From positions 812,763 to 876,762 of the forward strand of contig JAAXHH010000141.1 of NCBI GenBank assembly GCA_012270975.1: DNA of 64,000 nucleotides, read 5' to 3'. How positions within the stretch are numbered: position 1 is the stretch's first letter; each line of letters opens with the position of its first letter. Source of the DNA: Candidatus Latescibacterota bacterium (GTDB lineage Bacteria; JAAXHH01). A program made the position numbers and the translations under genes. Below the pieces are notes generated by a model. It saw nothing but the letters and a program-made list of their open reading frames with translations. It did not search any database and had not been told where the DNA came from. Positions 52,473-61,206 of the stretch are shown here, in pieces.

Positions 52473-53453
52473 ATGGAATACCGCTATCTGGGCAAAACCG
52501 GCCTGCAGGTCTCGCCGATCTGTCTTGGCACCGCCTTTCGGGGCGCGATTGACGAGCATGCCGGCGTTCGGGTGATCGAAACGGCCCTCGACCTGGGATG
52601 CAACTTCATCGACTCGGCGTTCTACGGCGAGGGCAGGTCCGAGAAGATCATCGGGAAAGCGCTCAAGGGCCGGCGCGAACAGGTCGTGCTGTGCACCAAG
52701 ATCTTCGGCACCGCGGGCGATGGGCCCAACTACACGGGGCTGTCGCGGTTCAACCTGATGCAGGGCGTGGAAAAAAGCCTGAGACGGCTGCAGACCGACT
52801 ACATCGACCTCTATCTGGCGCACAGCTTCGACCCGGTCACGCCCCTCGAAGAAACCCTTTCGACCTTCGACGATCTCGTCCGGCAGGGCAAGGTCAGGTA
52901 CATCGGCTGCAGCAACTGGCCGGTGTACAAAGTGATGGAAGCACTGTGGACGAGCGACCGGCGCGGCCTCGAACCCTTCGTCTGCCTGCAGTACAACTAC
53001 AGTCTCCTGGCGCGCTGGGAAACGGAGCTTGAACTCATGCCCATGGCCAAAGACCACGGGCTGGGTCTCATGTGTTACAGCCCGCTTGCCATCGGCCTGC
53101 TGACCGGCATGTTCCGCCGCGGGGCCGTACCGCCCGAGAACAGTCCCTGGGGGAAGAACCCCCGCCCGGGGCTGAGCCGCTCGATGTATCCCTTCGACGA
53201 GGCCATGACCGACAAGCTGGACGGCATCGTGCAGACCCTGATCGACGTGGGGGAAAAGTACGGTAAGACGCCGGCCCAGGTGGCGCTGGCCTGGCTCCTG
53301 GACCACGAGGAGGTTACGGCACCGATTATCGGTCCGGATTTTCCCGAGCAGGTCGAGGAGTCGCTCGGGGCCGTGGGTTGGACGCTCGAACCGCAAGACC
53401 GCGCGCTGCTGGACGAGGTGTCCGCTCCAGACCTTCCGGGGAAGTACGCCTGA
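52473..53453 (+). CDS. Aldo/keto reductase
   Basis: 326 residues from the ATG at 52473, with GAGG six nt upstream. The tetrad region is visible: NFIDSAFYGEGRSEKIIG (Asp and Tyr), VVLCTKIFG (Lys) and DLYLAHSFDPVTPLEE (His). GLMCYSPLAIGLLTG and GKTPAQVALAWLL follow. It reduces a carbonyl with NADPH, presumably in the same sugar pathway. Two further upstream starts in frame are less well supported. Confidence 0.9.
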   Translation: MEYRYLGKTGLQVSPICLGTAFRGAIDEHAGVRVIETALDLGCNFIDSAFYGEGRSEKIIGKALKGRREQVVLCTKIFGTAGDGPNYTGLSRFNLMQGVEKSLRRLQTDYIDLYLAHSFDPVTPLEETLSTFDDLVRQGKVRYIGCSNWPVYKVMEALWTSDRRGLEPFVCLQYNYSLLARWETELELMPMAKDHGLGLMCYSPLAIGLLTGMFRRGAVPPENSPWGKNPRPGLSRSMYPFDEAMTDKLDGIVQTLIDVGEKYGKTPAQVALAWLLDHEEVTAPIIGPDFPEQVEESLGAVGWTLEPQDRALLDEVSAPDLPGKYA

Positions 53454-53518
53454 CCGCGCCGCAGTCCCTCAAAACCGAACCGGTAAGGGAATCCGGCAGC
53501 CGATTGCGTGCCGGAGCG

Positions 53519-53758
53519 TCAGCCGAAGGGATCGTCCGCGTTCCCGGAAGGCGGCCTGCGCTTCTTCGCTTCCACTTTGGTAGCGTTGTAGATGGCTCGT
53601 ATGCGGCGGAACTTCTGCGCCACGAGCACGATGAACACCACCAGGATCACACCCAGGACGACCTGGTAAATGGGGTTTTCCCACCCCAGGATGACCGGCC
53701 AGAGCGCGAGGATCGCGAGAATGGTGAACCCCGCCTCGAGTTTTTCTTTAGTCGTCAT
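53519..53758 (-). CDS. Small two-helix membrane protein
   Basis: 79 residues from the ATG at 53758 (a TTG at 53791 is an alternative). Two membrane helices lie at about residues 9-24 (FTILAILALWPVILGW) and 30-46 (YQVVLGVILVVFIVLVA), followed by a basic tail RRIRAIYNATKVEAKKRRP. I do not recognise it. It sits directly behind the ThuA-oxidoreductase gene and converges on the aldo/keto reductase. Confidence 0.6.
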   Translation of the reverse strand: MTTKEKLEAGFTILAILALWPVILGWENPIYQVVLGVILVVFIVLVAQKFRRIRAIYNATKVEAKKRRPPSGNADDPFG

Positions 53759-53791
53759 ATCCGAACTTGTCTCTTCCGGGTCCGCGGCCAA

Positions 53792-55456
53792 TCAGAAATC
53801 GAATTCCACCTCCACCAGCCGGTTTTCTTTCGAGGCCGTTTCACACCCCTCGATGAGTTGTATCGGACCCTTTGCCCATTCCCCCGTGATCTCCAGGGGA
53901 AGACCGGCGAGCAGATGGTCAGCCACATTCTTGTAATACCCCCGCCAGTTATGTCCCCGGTCATAGGGTTTCACTTCGACGACCCGGTGGCGGCCGTCGG
54001 CCGAGGCCATGGTCACCGTGCCCGCTCCGTCCCCGCCTTCCATGACAATCGATCCTTCGGTCCCGAGGACGGTCCACATGGGCCTGCGCGAAGCGTGGAT
54101 GGATGAGGTGATGAACTGCGCCTCGACGCCGGAGTCGAAACGGGCGTAGGCCCGGCAGTAATCCTCGTTGGTGCTGCTGTGCCAGACCCGCTTCATGTAG
54201 TTCCCGTAGAGCGTCGCCCGCTTGTTGATCCGGTTGCCCTGTCCGTCGTACCGGGGCACCAGCTGCAGGATCTTCTCGAAATTGTGGGCGCCCCAGTCGT
54301 ACATCGCCCCGCCGGAAACCGGCTTGTGGGACCGCCACGCCTGGCCCGGCAGGCCGTACCCCACCAGGGCGCTTTCAATCGAGTATATCTCGCCGATATC
54401 GCCCCGACCGACGATCTCCTTCATCGACAGGATGTCCGGGTCCCAGTGCCGGTTGTGGTACACCGAGATCATGACGCCCCGTTCCCTGGCCAGGCCGATC
54501 AGTTCGTCCGCCTCGGAAACTGTGACCGTGAAGGGCTTCTCCGTAATGACATGCAGGCCGGCGTCAAGGAGCGGCTTCGCGACGGACGCGTGGTAGGCGT
54601 GGGGTACGATGACGATGGCGAGGTCGATGAGTCCGCTTCCGGCCAATTCCACGGCATCCGCGAACAGGGGTACCTGTTCGCCCTGCTCCTCCCGCGCCGC
54701 TTCCAGCCGGGCGGGGTCCCGGTCGCAGACCGCACCCAGTTCGAAACCGCGGGTCGCGGCGATCTGATCGCTGTGGTGCTTCCCCATGCCGAAAAGCGGT
54801 CCGTATCCGACCAGCCCGATGCGGACAGGCGATCCGTCGGCCATACCACACACGTAACGGAGTCCCTTGATCAACTGGTCCTGGAAGTCGGGATGGACGA
54901 AGGCGCGGTTATCGTGGCCGAGGGCGGTGTAGAACACGCGTCCCCTTCCGTAATCCCGCAAGTAACCCAGGGGCTTGCGTTCGAGTTTCCATATGCCGTG
55001 CTGGAACCACCGCAGCGGCGCCTCCGTCTTGATGTCCATGTTGTAGCATTCGTCTTCGACGCGGAAACTCGGGCTCAGGCGCGGCAGGACGTCGTCGAAG
55101 GCGGGATCCACCTCCACGTCGAAGTGGCCCAGAGGATCGTGGCCGATGAATTCGGTGCCGATCATCTCGATGTAATCAGCGTATTGCGCCAGCCCCGCGT
55201 TGGCCGTGTGCACCGCCAGCAGCCCGCCCCCGTTACGCACGTAACCGGTGATCCCCTGCTCCTGCTCCCGGGTCAGTTCGCCGGACGCGATGTAGAGCGC
55301 CACGGCATCGTAATCCGACGGGTCGCAGAGCGCGTTCCGGTCGTCGGTGACGTCCAGGGTGAACGGCGAAGCGCCGTTCACGAGCCCTTCGAACATGGCG
55401 GCGAACTGGCTGAACGGCGGGCTGTGCGCGTTGATCAAGAGCAGTATGCGTTTCAC
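53792..55456 (-). CDS. ThuA domain fused to Gfo/Idh/MocA oxidoreductase
   Basis: 554 residues with two full domains. Residues 1-205 are a ThuA-like class I amidotransferase fold (ILLLINAHSPPFSQ, YVRNGGGLLAVHTANAG, RGRVFYTALGHDN). Residues 211-554 are a Gfo/Idh/MocA enzyme with VRIGLVGYGPLFGMG, E306-K307-P308 (HVITEKPF) and GGAMYDWGAHNFEKILQL. Separate ThuA and Gfo/Idh/MocA genes are often neighbours in sugar clusters; here they are one polypeptide, suggesting sequential reactions or channelling. No frameshift was seen at the junction. Confidence 0.88.
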   Translation of the reverse strand: MKRILLLINAHSPPFSQFAAMFEGLVNGASPFTLDVTDDRNALCDPSDYDAVALYIASGELTREQEQGITGYVRNGGGLLAVHTANAGLAQYADYIEMIGTEFIGHDPLGHFDVEVDPAFDDVLPRLSPSFRVEDECYNMDIKTEAPLRWFQHGIWKLERKPLGYLRDYGRGRVFYTALGHDNRAFVHPDFQDQLIKGLRYVCGMADGSPVRIGLVGYGPLFGMGKHHSDQIAATRGFELGAVCDRDPARLEAAREEQGEQVPLFADAVELAGSGLIDLAIVIVPHAYHASVAKPLLDAGLHVITEKPFTVTVSEADELIGLARERGVMISVYHNRHWDPDILSMKEIVGRGDIGEIYSIESALVGYGLPGQAWRSHKPVSGGAMYDWGAHNFEKILQLVPRYDGQGNRINKRATLYGNYMKRVWHSSTNEDYCRAYARFDSGVEAQFITSSIHASRRPMWTVLGTEGSIVMEGGDGAGTVTMASADGRHRVVEVKPYDRGHNWRGYYKNVADHLLAGLPLEITGEWAKGPIQLIEGCETASKENRLVEVEFDF

Positions 55457-55576
55457 GGCGGTCCCTTCTCAGGCGGGTGGACGAGGTGACGACTATGATC
55501 CGTTTCGACGATTCCTCCTTGCAGCTTGTCTTCTTTCACTCAAGGCCTTTCTCGACGGCGTCGTGCCCATCCCGCA

Positions 55577-56371
55577 CTACACCTGGGCGGGGACCTGCGA
55601 ATCCGCCGTCAACGTGACGCGGATGCCGAACCGCAGATAGCCCAGGGACAACAGTACGCACGCCGGCCACCAGAACCAGTCCGGCAGGGGCGATTCCATG
55701 AGCATGTGTACGGTGTCCAGCACGACGGCCGGCGTAATGGCGATGATCGCCAGGTTCAGGAGCGTGCGGTACGGAAGACTACCTCCGTTGGACGCCGTGA
55801 AAAAGGAAGCCACGTAGGCATAGAGGAGCGACTGCAGCGTCCGGTACGCGTAGGACAGCACGAGAAGGATGGGGAAGAGCAGCGTGTTTACCAGCGTGCG
55901 GGTCCAGTCGGCGATCACATACAGGTCTTCCCGGGTCAGCGTCTCCGGGGGCCCTTCCGGAAGGGGACTCACATCGACCTGGTCGCCCTCGCCCCGGATG
56001 AAGATCTGGGTCCGCGTAACCAGCAGGGGCGCTTCGGTGTCATCCAGGCTGGCGTACCGGCCGGTGGGATCGATGACGGCCAGGACCGTCCCGTCGCGGT
56101 CACGCAGGATCGTCGGCATGGCGGAGGAGGTGGACAGTTCCCCATCGGACAGGCTCAGGTCGGGGAGTTGGTCTATGTAGAACGGCGCTTCCCGGCTCAC
56201 CCACTCGTCCACCTGGTTCTGTATCTGGATGGTGGCGGGAATCCAGGTCAGCGCCAGCAGAAGAAGAAGGTACAGAAAGGTGCGGTTGCGCCAGTGCCGG
56301 GCTACATCCTCGTAAATCGCCCCGTCGTAGAAGGCCATCCAGAGCGGATGCAGAATACTGAATCGACGCAT
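55577..56371 (-). CDS. DUF1189-like membrane protein
   Basis: 264 residues from the ATG at 56371. MRRFSILHPLWMAFYDGAIY at the N-terminus resembles DUF1189 proteins. A first membrane helix (about residues 32-50) is followed by an outward-facing beta domain of about 110 residues (GTVLAVIDPTGRYASL, LVTRTQIFIRG). A four-helix membrane block comes last. Function is unknown. The earlier ATG at 56383 is too close to its GGGAGG. Confidence 0.65.
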   Translation of the reverse strand: MRRFSILHPLWMAFYDGAIYEDVARHWRNRTFLYLLLLLALTWIPATIQIQNQVDEWVSREAPFYIDQLPDLSLSDGELSTSSAMPTILRDRDGTVLAVIDPTGRYASLDDTEAPLLVTRTQIFIRGEGDQVDVSPLPEGPPETLTREDLYVIADWTRTLVNTLLFPILLVLSYAYRTLQSLLYAYVASFFTASNGGSLPYRTLLNLAIIAITPAVVLDTVHMLMESPLPDWFWWPACVLLSLGYLRFGIRVTLTADSQVPAQV

Positions 56372-56434
56372 GTGCCCTCTCATCCTCCCGGCCGTTGTCC
56401 GTGGCGCGGCGACCGGACGCCGCGCGGCGGAGTG

Positions 56435-57562
56435 CTAGACCGAGTTGGCCACCGAGCCGTCCGACCTGAGCAGCGTACTCGCCGTATTCATCGGAGTAAA
56501 CGCCGCTCCCTCCAGCAGTTCGTCGTCCAGTTCCACGCCCAGGCCCGGGTCCCGGGGAATCGGAATGTAGCCGCCTTCCCGCCGTATGCGGGTCCGGTAC
56601 ACCCTGCTGGCTTCCGATTCGTCCGCCATGCTGTACTCCTGCGTCACGAAATTGGGGATGCTGGTGTCCAGATGTACGGAAGCGGCGGTAATTAGGGGCG
56701 TCAGAAAATTGTGGGTAACCACGGCGCAGTGGTGGGCCTCGGCGATGGCGGCGATCTTCTTGCAGTGGGTCAGGCCGCCGGCGAGGGCCACGTCCGGCCG
56801 CACGTATTGGGGTCCCCCGTGGGCAAGAAGCTCCTGAAACTCCCAGATGGTGTTCAGGCGCTCCCCATTCCCGACGGGTATGCCGATCCGCCGGGCGATT
56901 TCACCCTGGGCCATGATGCTGTCGATCTGGATGGGGTCCTCGATGAAATACAGGTTGAATTCTGTCAGCGCGTTGGCCAGGGGCATGGCGGTCAGCGGGG
57001 TCAGCTTGCGGTGGACCTCCACGATGAGATCCATGTCGGGACCGCCGCCTTCGCGGGCTGCCGCGACGAGATCCCGGGCGGTGCGAATCATCCGGTCCAG
57101 GGCCATGTCCTGGTAGCCGCCCGGCAGGGGGTCGAACTTGAGCGCCGTGAAGCCCTCGGACGCAGCGTTCCGCGCGGACTCGAGCATGGCCTCCGGGGTG
57201 CCGCCGCCGCCCAGCAAGTGCAGCCTGACCCGGTCCCGGCAGTTCCCGCCGAGCAATTCCCAGATTGGGACGCCGAAGTGTTTGCCCTTGATGTCCCACA
57301 GGGCGATATCGACGGCGCTGACCGCCCCGGACAGGGCGCTTCCCCGGAAGGGCGACATGCGGTAGAGATACTGCCAGTGATGTTCGATGCGGAACGGGTC
57401 CTGCCCCACCAGGTAGTCTTTGAACCGCTCCACGATCTGGTGCACGGCTTCGGGATATCCCCAGCAGGCCGTCTGCCCCACCCCGGTGAGCCCGCTGTCG
57501 GTCCGGACGCGGATGACGTATCCGCCACCGATGAAATACGAGGCGATGTCTTCGATTTTCAC
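56435..57562 (-). CDS. Mandelate racemase/muconate lactonizing enzyme family protein
   Basis: 375 residues of the enolase superfamily. The capping domain runs to about residue 110. Metal ligands fall in LIVEVHRKL, YFIEDPIQ and GNGERLN, with a THNF dyad-like segment in VVTHNFLTPL, closest in pattern to mannonate/galactonate dehydratase-type subgroups. The start is preceded by AAAGG. It diverges from the Tat-exported PLP enzyme and shares the island with the other sugar-acid enzymes. Substrate cannot be fixed from sequence alone. Confidence 0.85.
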   Translation of the reverse strand: MKIEDIASYFIGGGYVIRVRTDSGLTGVGQTACWGYPEAVHQIVERFKDYLVGQDPFRIEHHWQYLYRMSPFRGSALSGAVSAVDIALWDIKGKHFGVPIWELLGGNCRDRVRLHLLGGGGTPEAMLESARNAASEGFTALKFDPLPGGYQDMALDRMIRTARDLVAAAREGGGPDMDLIVEVHRKLTPLTAMPLANALTEFNLYFIEDPIQIDSIMAQGEIARRIGIPVGNGERLNTIWEFQELLAHGGPQYVRPDVALAGGLTHCKKIAAIAEAHHCAVVTHNFLTPLITAASVHLDTSIPNFVTQEYSMADESEASRVYRTRIRREGGYIPIPRDPGLGVELDDELLEGAAFTPMNTASTLLRSDGSVANSV

Positions 57563-57894
57563 TTTGGGAACCTTTCGTGTCGCCGCGGCGGAGACCGGCG
57601 GCTAGTAATCGCCCCAGAACTGAACGCGGTTGCCCTCCCGATCGGAAGCGATCGATAAGACACCTATCAAGTAATTGCTGTTTCATCCACCCCGCAACCA
57701 GAAATCGGCACCGCTGTCGGCAAATCCGCAAAACGCAGTTTTTACTTGAAGACCCCCTTGCGTCCTCTGTATACTCTGTTTACAGATTCTCGACACATTC
57801 GCAGTTTTTCCAGACCCCTGGCCCGGTCCGGCGCGGTGGTCTCCACCGCACAGTCTATCGGAGTGTGCCGGAGGCCTCAGTCAGGAGATACACC
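57563..57894. other. 332-nt divergent intergenic region
   Basis: The region separates the enolase-superfamily gene from the Tat-exported PLP enzyme. Its right part holds the promoter listed below; a short CGATC-N6-GATCG repeat lies at 57639-57654. Nothing else was recognised. Confidence 0.7.
57746..57775 (+). promoter_or_regulatory. Promoter for the Tat-exported PLP enzyme
   Basis: TTGAAG (57746-57751), an 18-nt spacer and TATACT (57770-57775, five of six) lie 120 nt before the ATG. Confidence 0.5.
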
Positions 57895-59319
57895 ATGATT
57901 ACCGAAGAAAACTGTTTTAACTTCGATCCGAAATACGAGGACCCGGAAAAGCTCAAAGCGTTGTCCCGCAGAGGATTCATCGGCCGGATCGCGGGCGGTC
58001 TCGCCGCCGGGACGGCTCTCCTGTCCACGGCCGGTAAGGCCGGGGCGAAGCCACCGGTGCCCGAAGACCATCTCCCGGAACCCGATGACGTGGCCTACTG
58101 GAACTGGGTGGCCGACCAGTTCATAGTTCGCGACGGGGTGTCCTTCATGAACACCGGCACGCGCGGACCTTCCCCGGCCCCGGTGCACCGGGCGCAGATC
58201 GCCGCGCTGGAAGGCGCGAACTCGGATTACAAGAGCTATACCAGTTACGTATACAACAGCGACTTCCGGAAGAAGATGCGCGCGAAGATGGCGGACTACA
58301 TCGGCTGCAAGCCGACCGAGGTCGCCTTTACGAACAACACGACGGAAGGGATGGTCTTCGGCACCTTCGGCGTCGACATGGAGCCGGGCGACGAGATCGT
58401 GACGACCAATCACGACCATTCCAGCGGCGTGCAGCCCATCAATCTCCGGGCCGTCCGCCAGGGGACGAAGACCGTCATGATCGACCTGTCGTCCCCCGAT
58501 TACCACCCGCCCGACAGTCCCGACGCGCTGCTCAAGGCCTTCGAGGCCGCCATCACGCCGCGCACGAAAATGCTTAGCTTCTGCCATATCAACTACGGCG
58601 ACGGACTCGTCCTTCCTGTACGGGAAATCTGCGACATGGCCCGGGCGAAGGGGATCATCACGCTGGTCGACGGGGCGCAGCCTCCGGGCATGCTCGATCT
58701 GAACATGCACGACCTGGGTTGCGACATGTACGCCGGACCGTGCCACAAGTGGATGATGGCCTCGATGTACACGGGCTTCTTCTACGTGAAGGAGGACATC
58801 CTGGACCGGGTCTGGCCGACGCTGTACTCCGGACCGGTCAACGGCCTGTCCATGTACGGTCAGGAACCCACGGGCTTCGCCAAGATTTACTACGACGAGT
58901 ACCTGGCGGGCGCCTCCAAGTTCGAGCTGCGGGGTTCCTCCAACGCCCCGGCCCGCGTCGCCATCGACGCCGCGCTGGATTTCCACAACATGATCGGGCC
59001 GGCCGCCATCGAGAGCCGTAACCGCTACCAGGCCGTGCGCGTGGCCAACGCCCTGCGGAACATCGACGGCGTCGACGTGTACAGTTCGCCGGATCCCCGC
59101 ATGAGCGCGGCGCTCGTCTCGTTCAAGGTCAACGGCGTGGGTACGCGCGATCTCAACAACACGCTGTGGGACCGCCACCGTATCTATATCCGGAACGTCA
59201 CGCACGATGAGATCAACTGGGACGCCAACCGGACATCGATGCACGTCATGGTGACCGATGCCCAGACGGACCAGTTCATCGGCGCCGTCGAGGAGATCGC
59301 CAAAGAGAAGAGACTTTAG
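57895..59319 (+). CDS. Tat-exported class V aminotransferase-like PLP enzyme
   Basis: 474 residues, AGGAG seven nt upstream. A twin-arginine signal (LSRRGFIGRIAGGLAAGTALL) implies folded export. The rest is a class V (isopenicillin N epimerase/cysteine desulfurase-like) enzyme: MNTGTRGPSPAPV, FTNNTTEGMVFGTFG, TLVDGAQPPGM and the Schiff-base lysine K285 in GPCHKWMMAS. PLP enzymes are normally cytoplasmic, so export with bound cofactor is notable. It diverges from the enolase-superfamily gene. Substrate is unknown. Confidence 0.85.
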   Translation: MITEENCFNFDPKYEDPEKLKALSRRGFIGRIAGGLAAGTALLSTAGKAGAKPPVPEDHLPEPDDVAYWNWVADQFIVRDGVSFMNTGTRGPSPAPVHRAQIAALEGANSDYKSYTSYVYNSDFRKKMRAKMADYIGCKPTEVAFTNNTTEGMVFGTFGVDMEPGDEIVTTNHDHSSGVQPINLRAVRQGTKTVMIDLSSPDYHPPDSPDALLKAFEAAITPRTKMLSFCHINYGDGLVLPVREICDMARAKGIITLVDGAQPPGMLDLNMHDLGCDMYAGPCHKWMMASMYTGFFYVKEDILDRVWPTLYSGPVNGLSMYGQEPTGFAKIYYDEYLAGASKFELRGSSNAPARVAIDAALDFHNMIGPAAIESRNRYQAVRVANALRNIDGVDVYSSPDPRMSAALVSFKVNGVGTRDLNNTLWDRHRIYIRNVTHDEINWDANRTSMHVMVTDAQTDQFIGAVEEIAKEKRL

Positions 59320-59389
59320 TCCGGCGTGGTATTATAAAGGTCTTCAGGACAGACCGTGTTCTTGGCTTTGAGCTCTGGAGGGAGGCGTA

Positions 59390-59797
59390 ATGGCGTTTCT
59401 GCGTCACTTGGCGCTGCGCTGTCGTGACGTGGCGGTCTCGCGGCGGTTTTACGAGGAAGTGATCGGCTTCGACTTTATCGGCCGCCGGGGCAACGGCGAG
59501 GCGGTCGATCTCAGCGACGGCACCTGCAACATCACCCTGCTCCCGCACGACGACCCTTCGCGGCCGACGCTCGAGGAGGGTGAGGAGTACATCCATTTCG
59601 GCGTACTGGTGGATGACCTCGAGTCCGCCTGGCACCGGGTGCGGAACTGGGGGGCGGAAGCGCCGAAGACCGTGAAGGGCCGGGACGCCATCTCCTCCGA
59701 GACGCCGCCGGAAATCGCTTTCAAGGCCATCGACCCCGATGGCAACATCGTCGATATTTCCGGTGACCGGGACGAATGGCGCGGCGCCAGGATATGA
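59390..59797 (+). CDS. Glyoxalase/VOC-family protein
   Basis: 135 residues with GGAGG before the ATG. The beta-alpha-beta-beta-beta repeats are visible: LRHLALRCRDVAVSRRFYEE (metal His), GEAVDLSDGTCNITLLP, EEYIHFGVLVDDLESAWHRV and FKAIDPDGNIVDISGD (metal Glu/Asp region). VOC proteins include isomerases, dioxygenases and resistance proteins; which applies is not clear. It lies 36 nt upstream of the MurT-like gene. Confidence 0.82.
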   Translation: MAFLRHLALRCRDVAVSRRFYEEVIGFDFIGRRGNGEAVDLSDGTCNITLLPHDDPSRPTLEEGEEYIHFGVLVDDLESAWHRVRNWGAEAPKTVKGRDAISSETPPEIAFKAIDPDGNIVDISGDRDEWRGARI

Positions 59798-59832
59798 CCA
59801 TGGGTTGATTCCCCGGTACCGATCAACCTCCT

Positions 59833-61191
59833 ATGCGTATACTCAGATCGGCTGCTCTTTCGATTGACAAATCCGTCGCGAGAGCAGCCGAGTTGTTTGA
59901 TTTCTCCCGCGGACGCATCCCTCCCGGCACCCTCACCGCCGCCGCGTGGCCCGGCCTGGCTAGATCCCTGGTTCGACAGTTCAAACAGGGCGTTGCCGGC
60001 GTAACCGGTACGAACGGCAAGCACACGACCTGCCATATCCTGGCTTCGATCCTCCGGCAGGCCGATGCCCGCACGCTCTATCCCGAAGATATCGCTCCTT
60101 CCATCGACGAGGTGGTCTCCATCCTGGTCCAGGCGACGGACCGCCGCGGAGCGATCCAGGCGGATTACGGCGTATTCGGCTTCGAGACCGGCTTGCTGGG
60201 CAGGGCGATCAGGGTGTGCAGTCCACATACCCTGGTACTGAACAACCTCTACGACGATGAATTGAACCGGGGGGTCGATCCCGTCGCCCTGGCCGGGGAA
60301 TGGAGCGACTGGTTCGGCTCCATGGACGCGCGCAGCAACATACTCGTGAACGCGGACGATCCGGTCCTCTGCGGCGGTTTCACGCGCGGCGTGCCGCCCC
60401 GGCTGACCTACTTCGGCGTGGAGGACGAGCGCCTGAATCAGGCGCATGCGTCCATGCCGGAAGCGCCATGCCAGCGGTGCGGCAAACTCCTTGCCTACCG
60501 TATCGCCTGTCTGGCCCACCTGGGCGACTACGCCTGCGAAGGCTGCGGGTGGGAACGGCCGCTGCCCACGGTCTACGCCATCGACGTGGACCTGGGAGCG
60601 GAGGTATCCCGTTTCCGCCTCATCACGCCGCGGGGGCCTCTGGACGTGTGTCTCCAGCTGACGGGACTTCACAACGTCTATAATGCCGTGGCCGCCGCCG
60701 CCGCCGCCGTCACCCTCGGCCTGAGTCCCGTGACGATACGCAAGGGACTCGAATCGGTGACGTCGACCGGAGGACGGGACGAACGGGTGGTGATCCATGA
60801 GCGAGAAGCGCGTCTGATGACCATCAAGAACAGGACGTCGCTGCATGAGGCGCTCAGAACGTGCCTGCTGGACCCCAGGCGCGGCCATTTCCTGTTTCTC
60901 CTCGACGCCTCCGTGCATGACGGGCGAAACGGACCCTGGATCGTGGACGGCGACCTGGAAGGCATGGCGGACCGGTCGAGATCGGTGCACGTGGCCGGCG
61001 CGGGCGGCGCGCACCTGGCCCTGATGGATGAGCAGATGGACGCGGAAGAGATGGCTTCGGCCTCGGATGTCAGCGACGTATTCCACGATCTCATGCGTCG
61101 GCTCACCCCGGGCGACAGGTTGTGGGTCCTCGCCACCGAAGGGGCCATGTACGCCGTCAGGCAGGAATTGAAGGAGATGGGGGTGCTTTGA
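59833..61191 (+). CDS. MurT-like Mur ligase (lipid II isoglutaminyl synthase subunit type)
   Basis: 452 residues. The Mur-ligase P-loop is GVTGTNGKHTTCHIL, with His64 where the usual Ser/Thr follows the lysine. The MurT zinc ribbon is present as C213-x2-C216 and C235-x2-C238. The central domain has LTGLHNVYNAVAAAAAAVTL. The C-terminal DUF1727 has MTIKNRTSLHEALRTC and HDGRNGPWIVDGDLEGM. In Gram-positive bacteria MurT works with the amidotransferase GatD to amidate D-Glu of lipid II. No gatD is adjacent: the next gene is convergent and unrelated. Confidence 0.85.
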   Translation: MRILRSAALSIDKSVARAAELFDFSRGRIPPGTLTAAAWPGLARSLVRQFKQGVAGVTGTNGKHTTCHILASILRQADARTLYPEDIAPSIDEVVSILVQATDRRGAIQADYGVFGFETGLLGRAIRVCSPHTLVLNNLYDDELNRGVDPVALAGEWSDWFGSMDARSNILVNADDPVLCGGFTRGVPPRLTYFGVEDERLNQAHASMPEAPCQRCGKLLAYRIACLAHLGDYACEGCGWERPLPTVYAIDVDLGAEVSRFRLITPRGPLDVCLQLTGLHNVYNAVAAAAAAVTLGLSPVTIRKGLESVTSTGGRDERVVIHEREARLMTIKNRTSLHEALRTCLLDPRRGHFLFLLDASVHDGRNGPWIVDGDLEGMADRSRSVHVAGAGGAHLALMDEQMDAEEMASASDVSDVFHDLMRRLTPGDRLWVLATEGAMYAVRQELKEMGVL

Positions 61192-61206
61192 CGAAGGCGC
61201 GCGACA

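Noticed and set aside
59339-59355. GGTCT-N7-AGACC hairpin after the Tat-exported enzyme gene
   Set aside because: Only 5 bp of stem and no T-run, so it is too weak for a terminator call.
59449-61086. 545-residue minus-strand frame over the VOC and MurT-like genes
   Set aside because: It is antisense to two genes with intact motifs and good ribosome sites; no motif in the frame itself.
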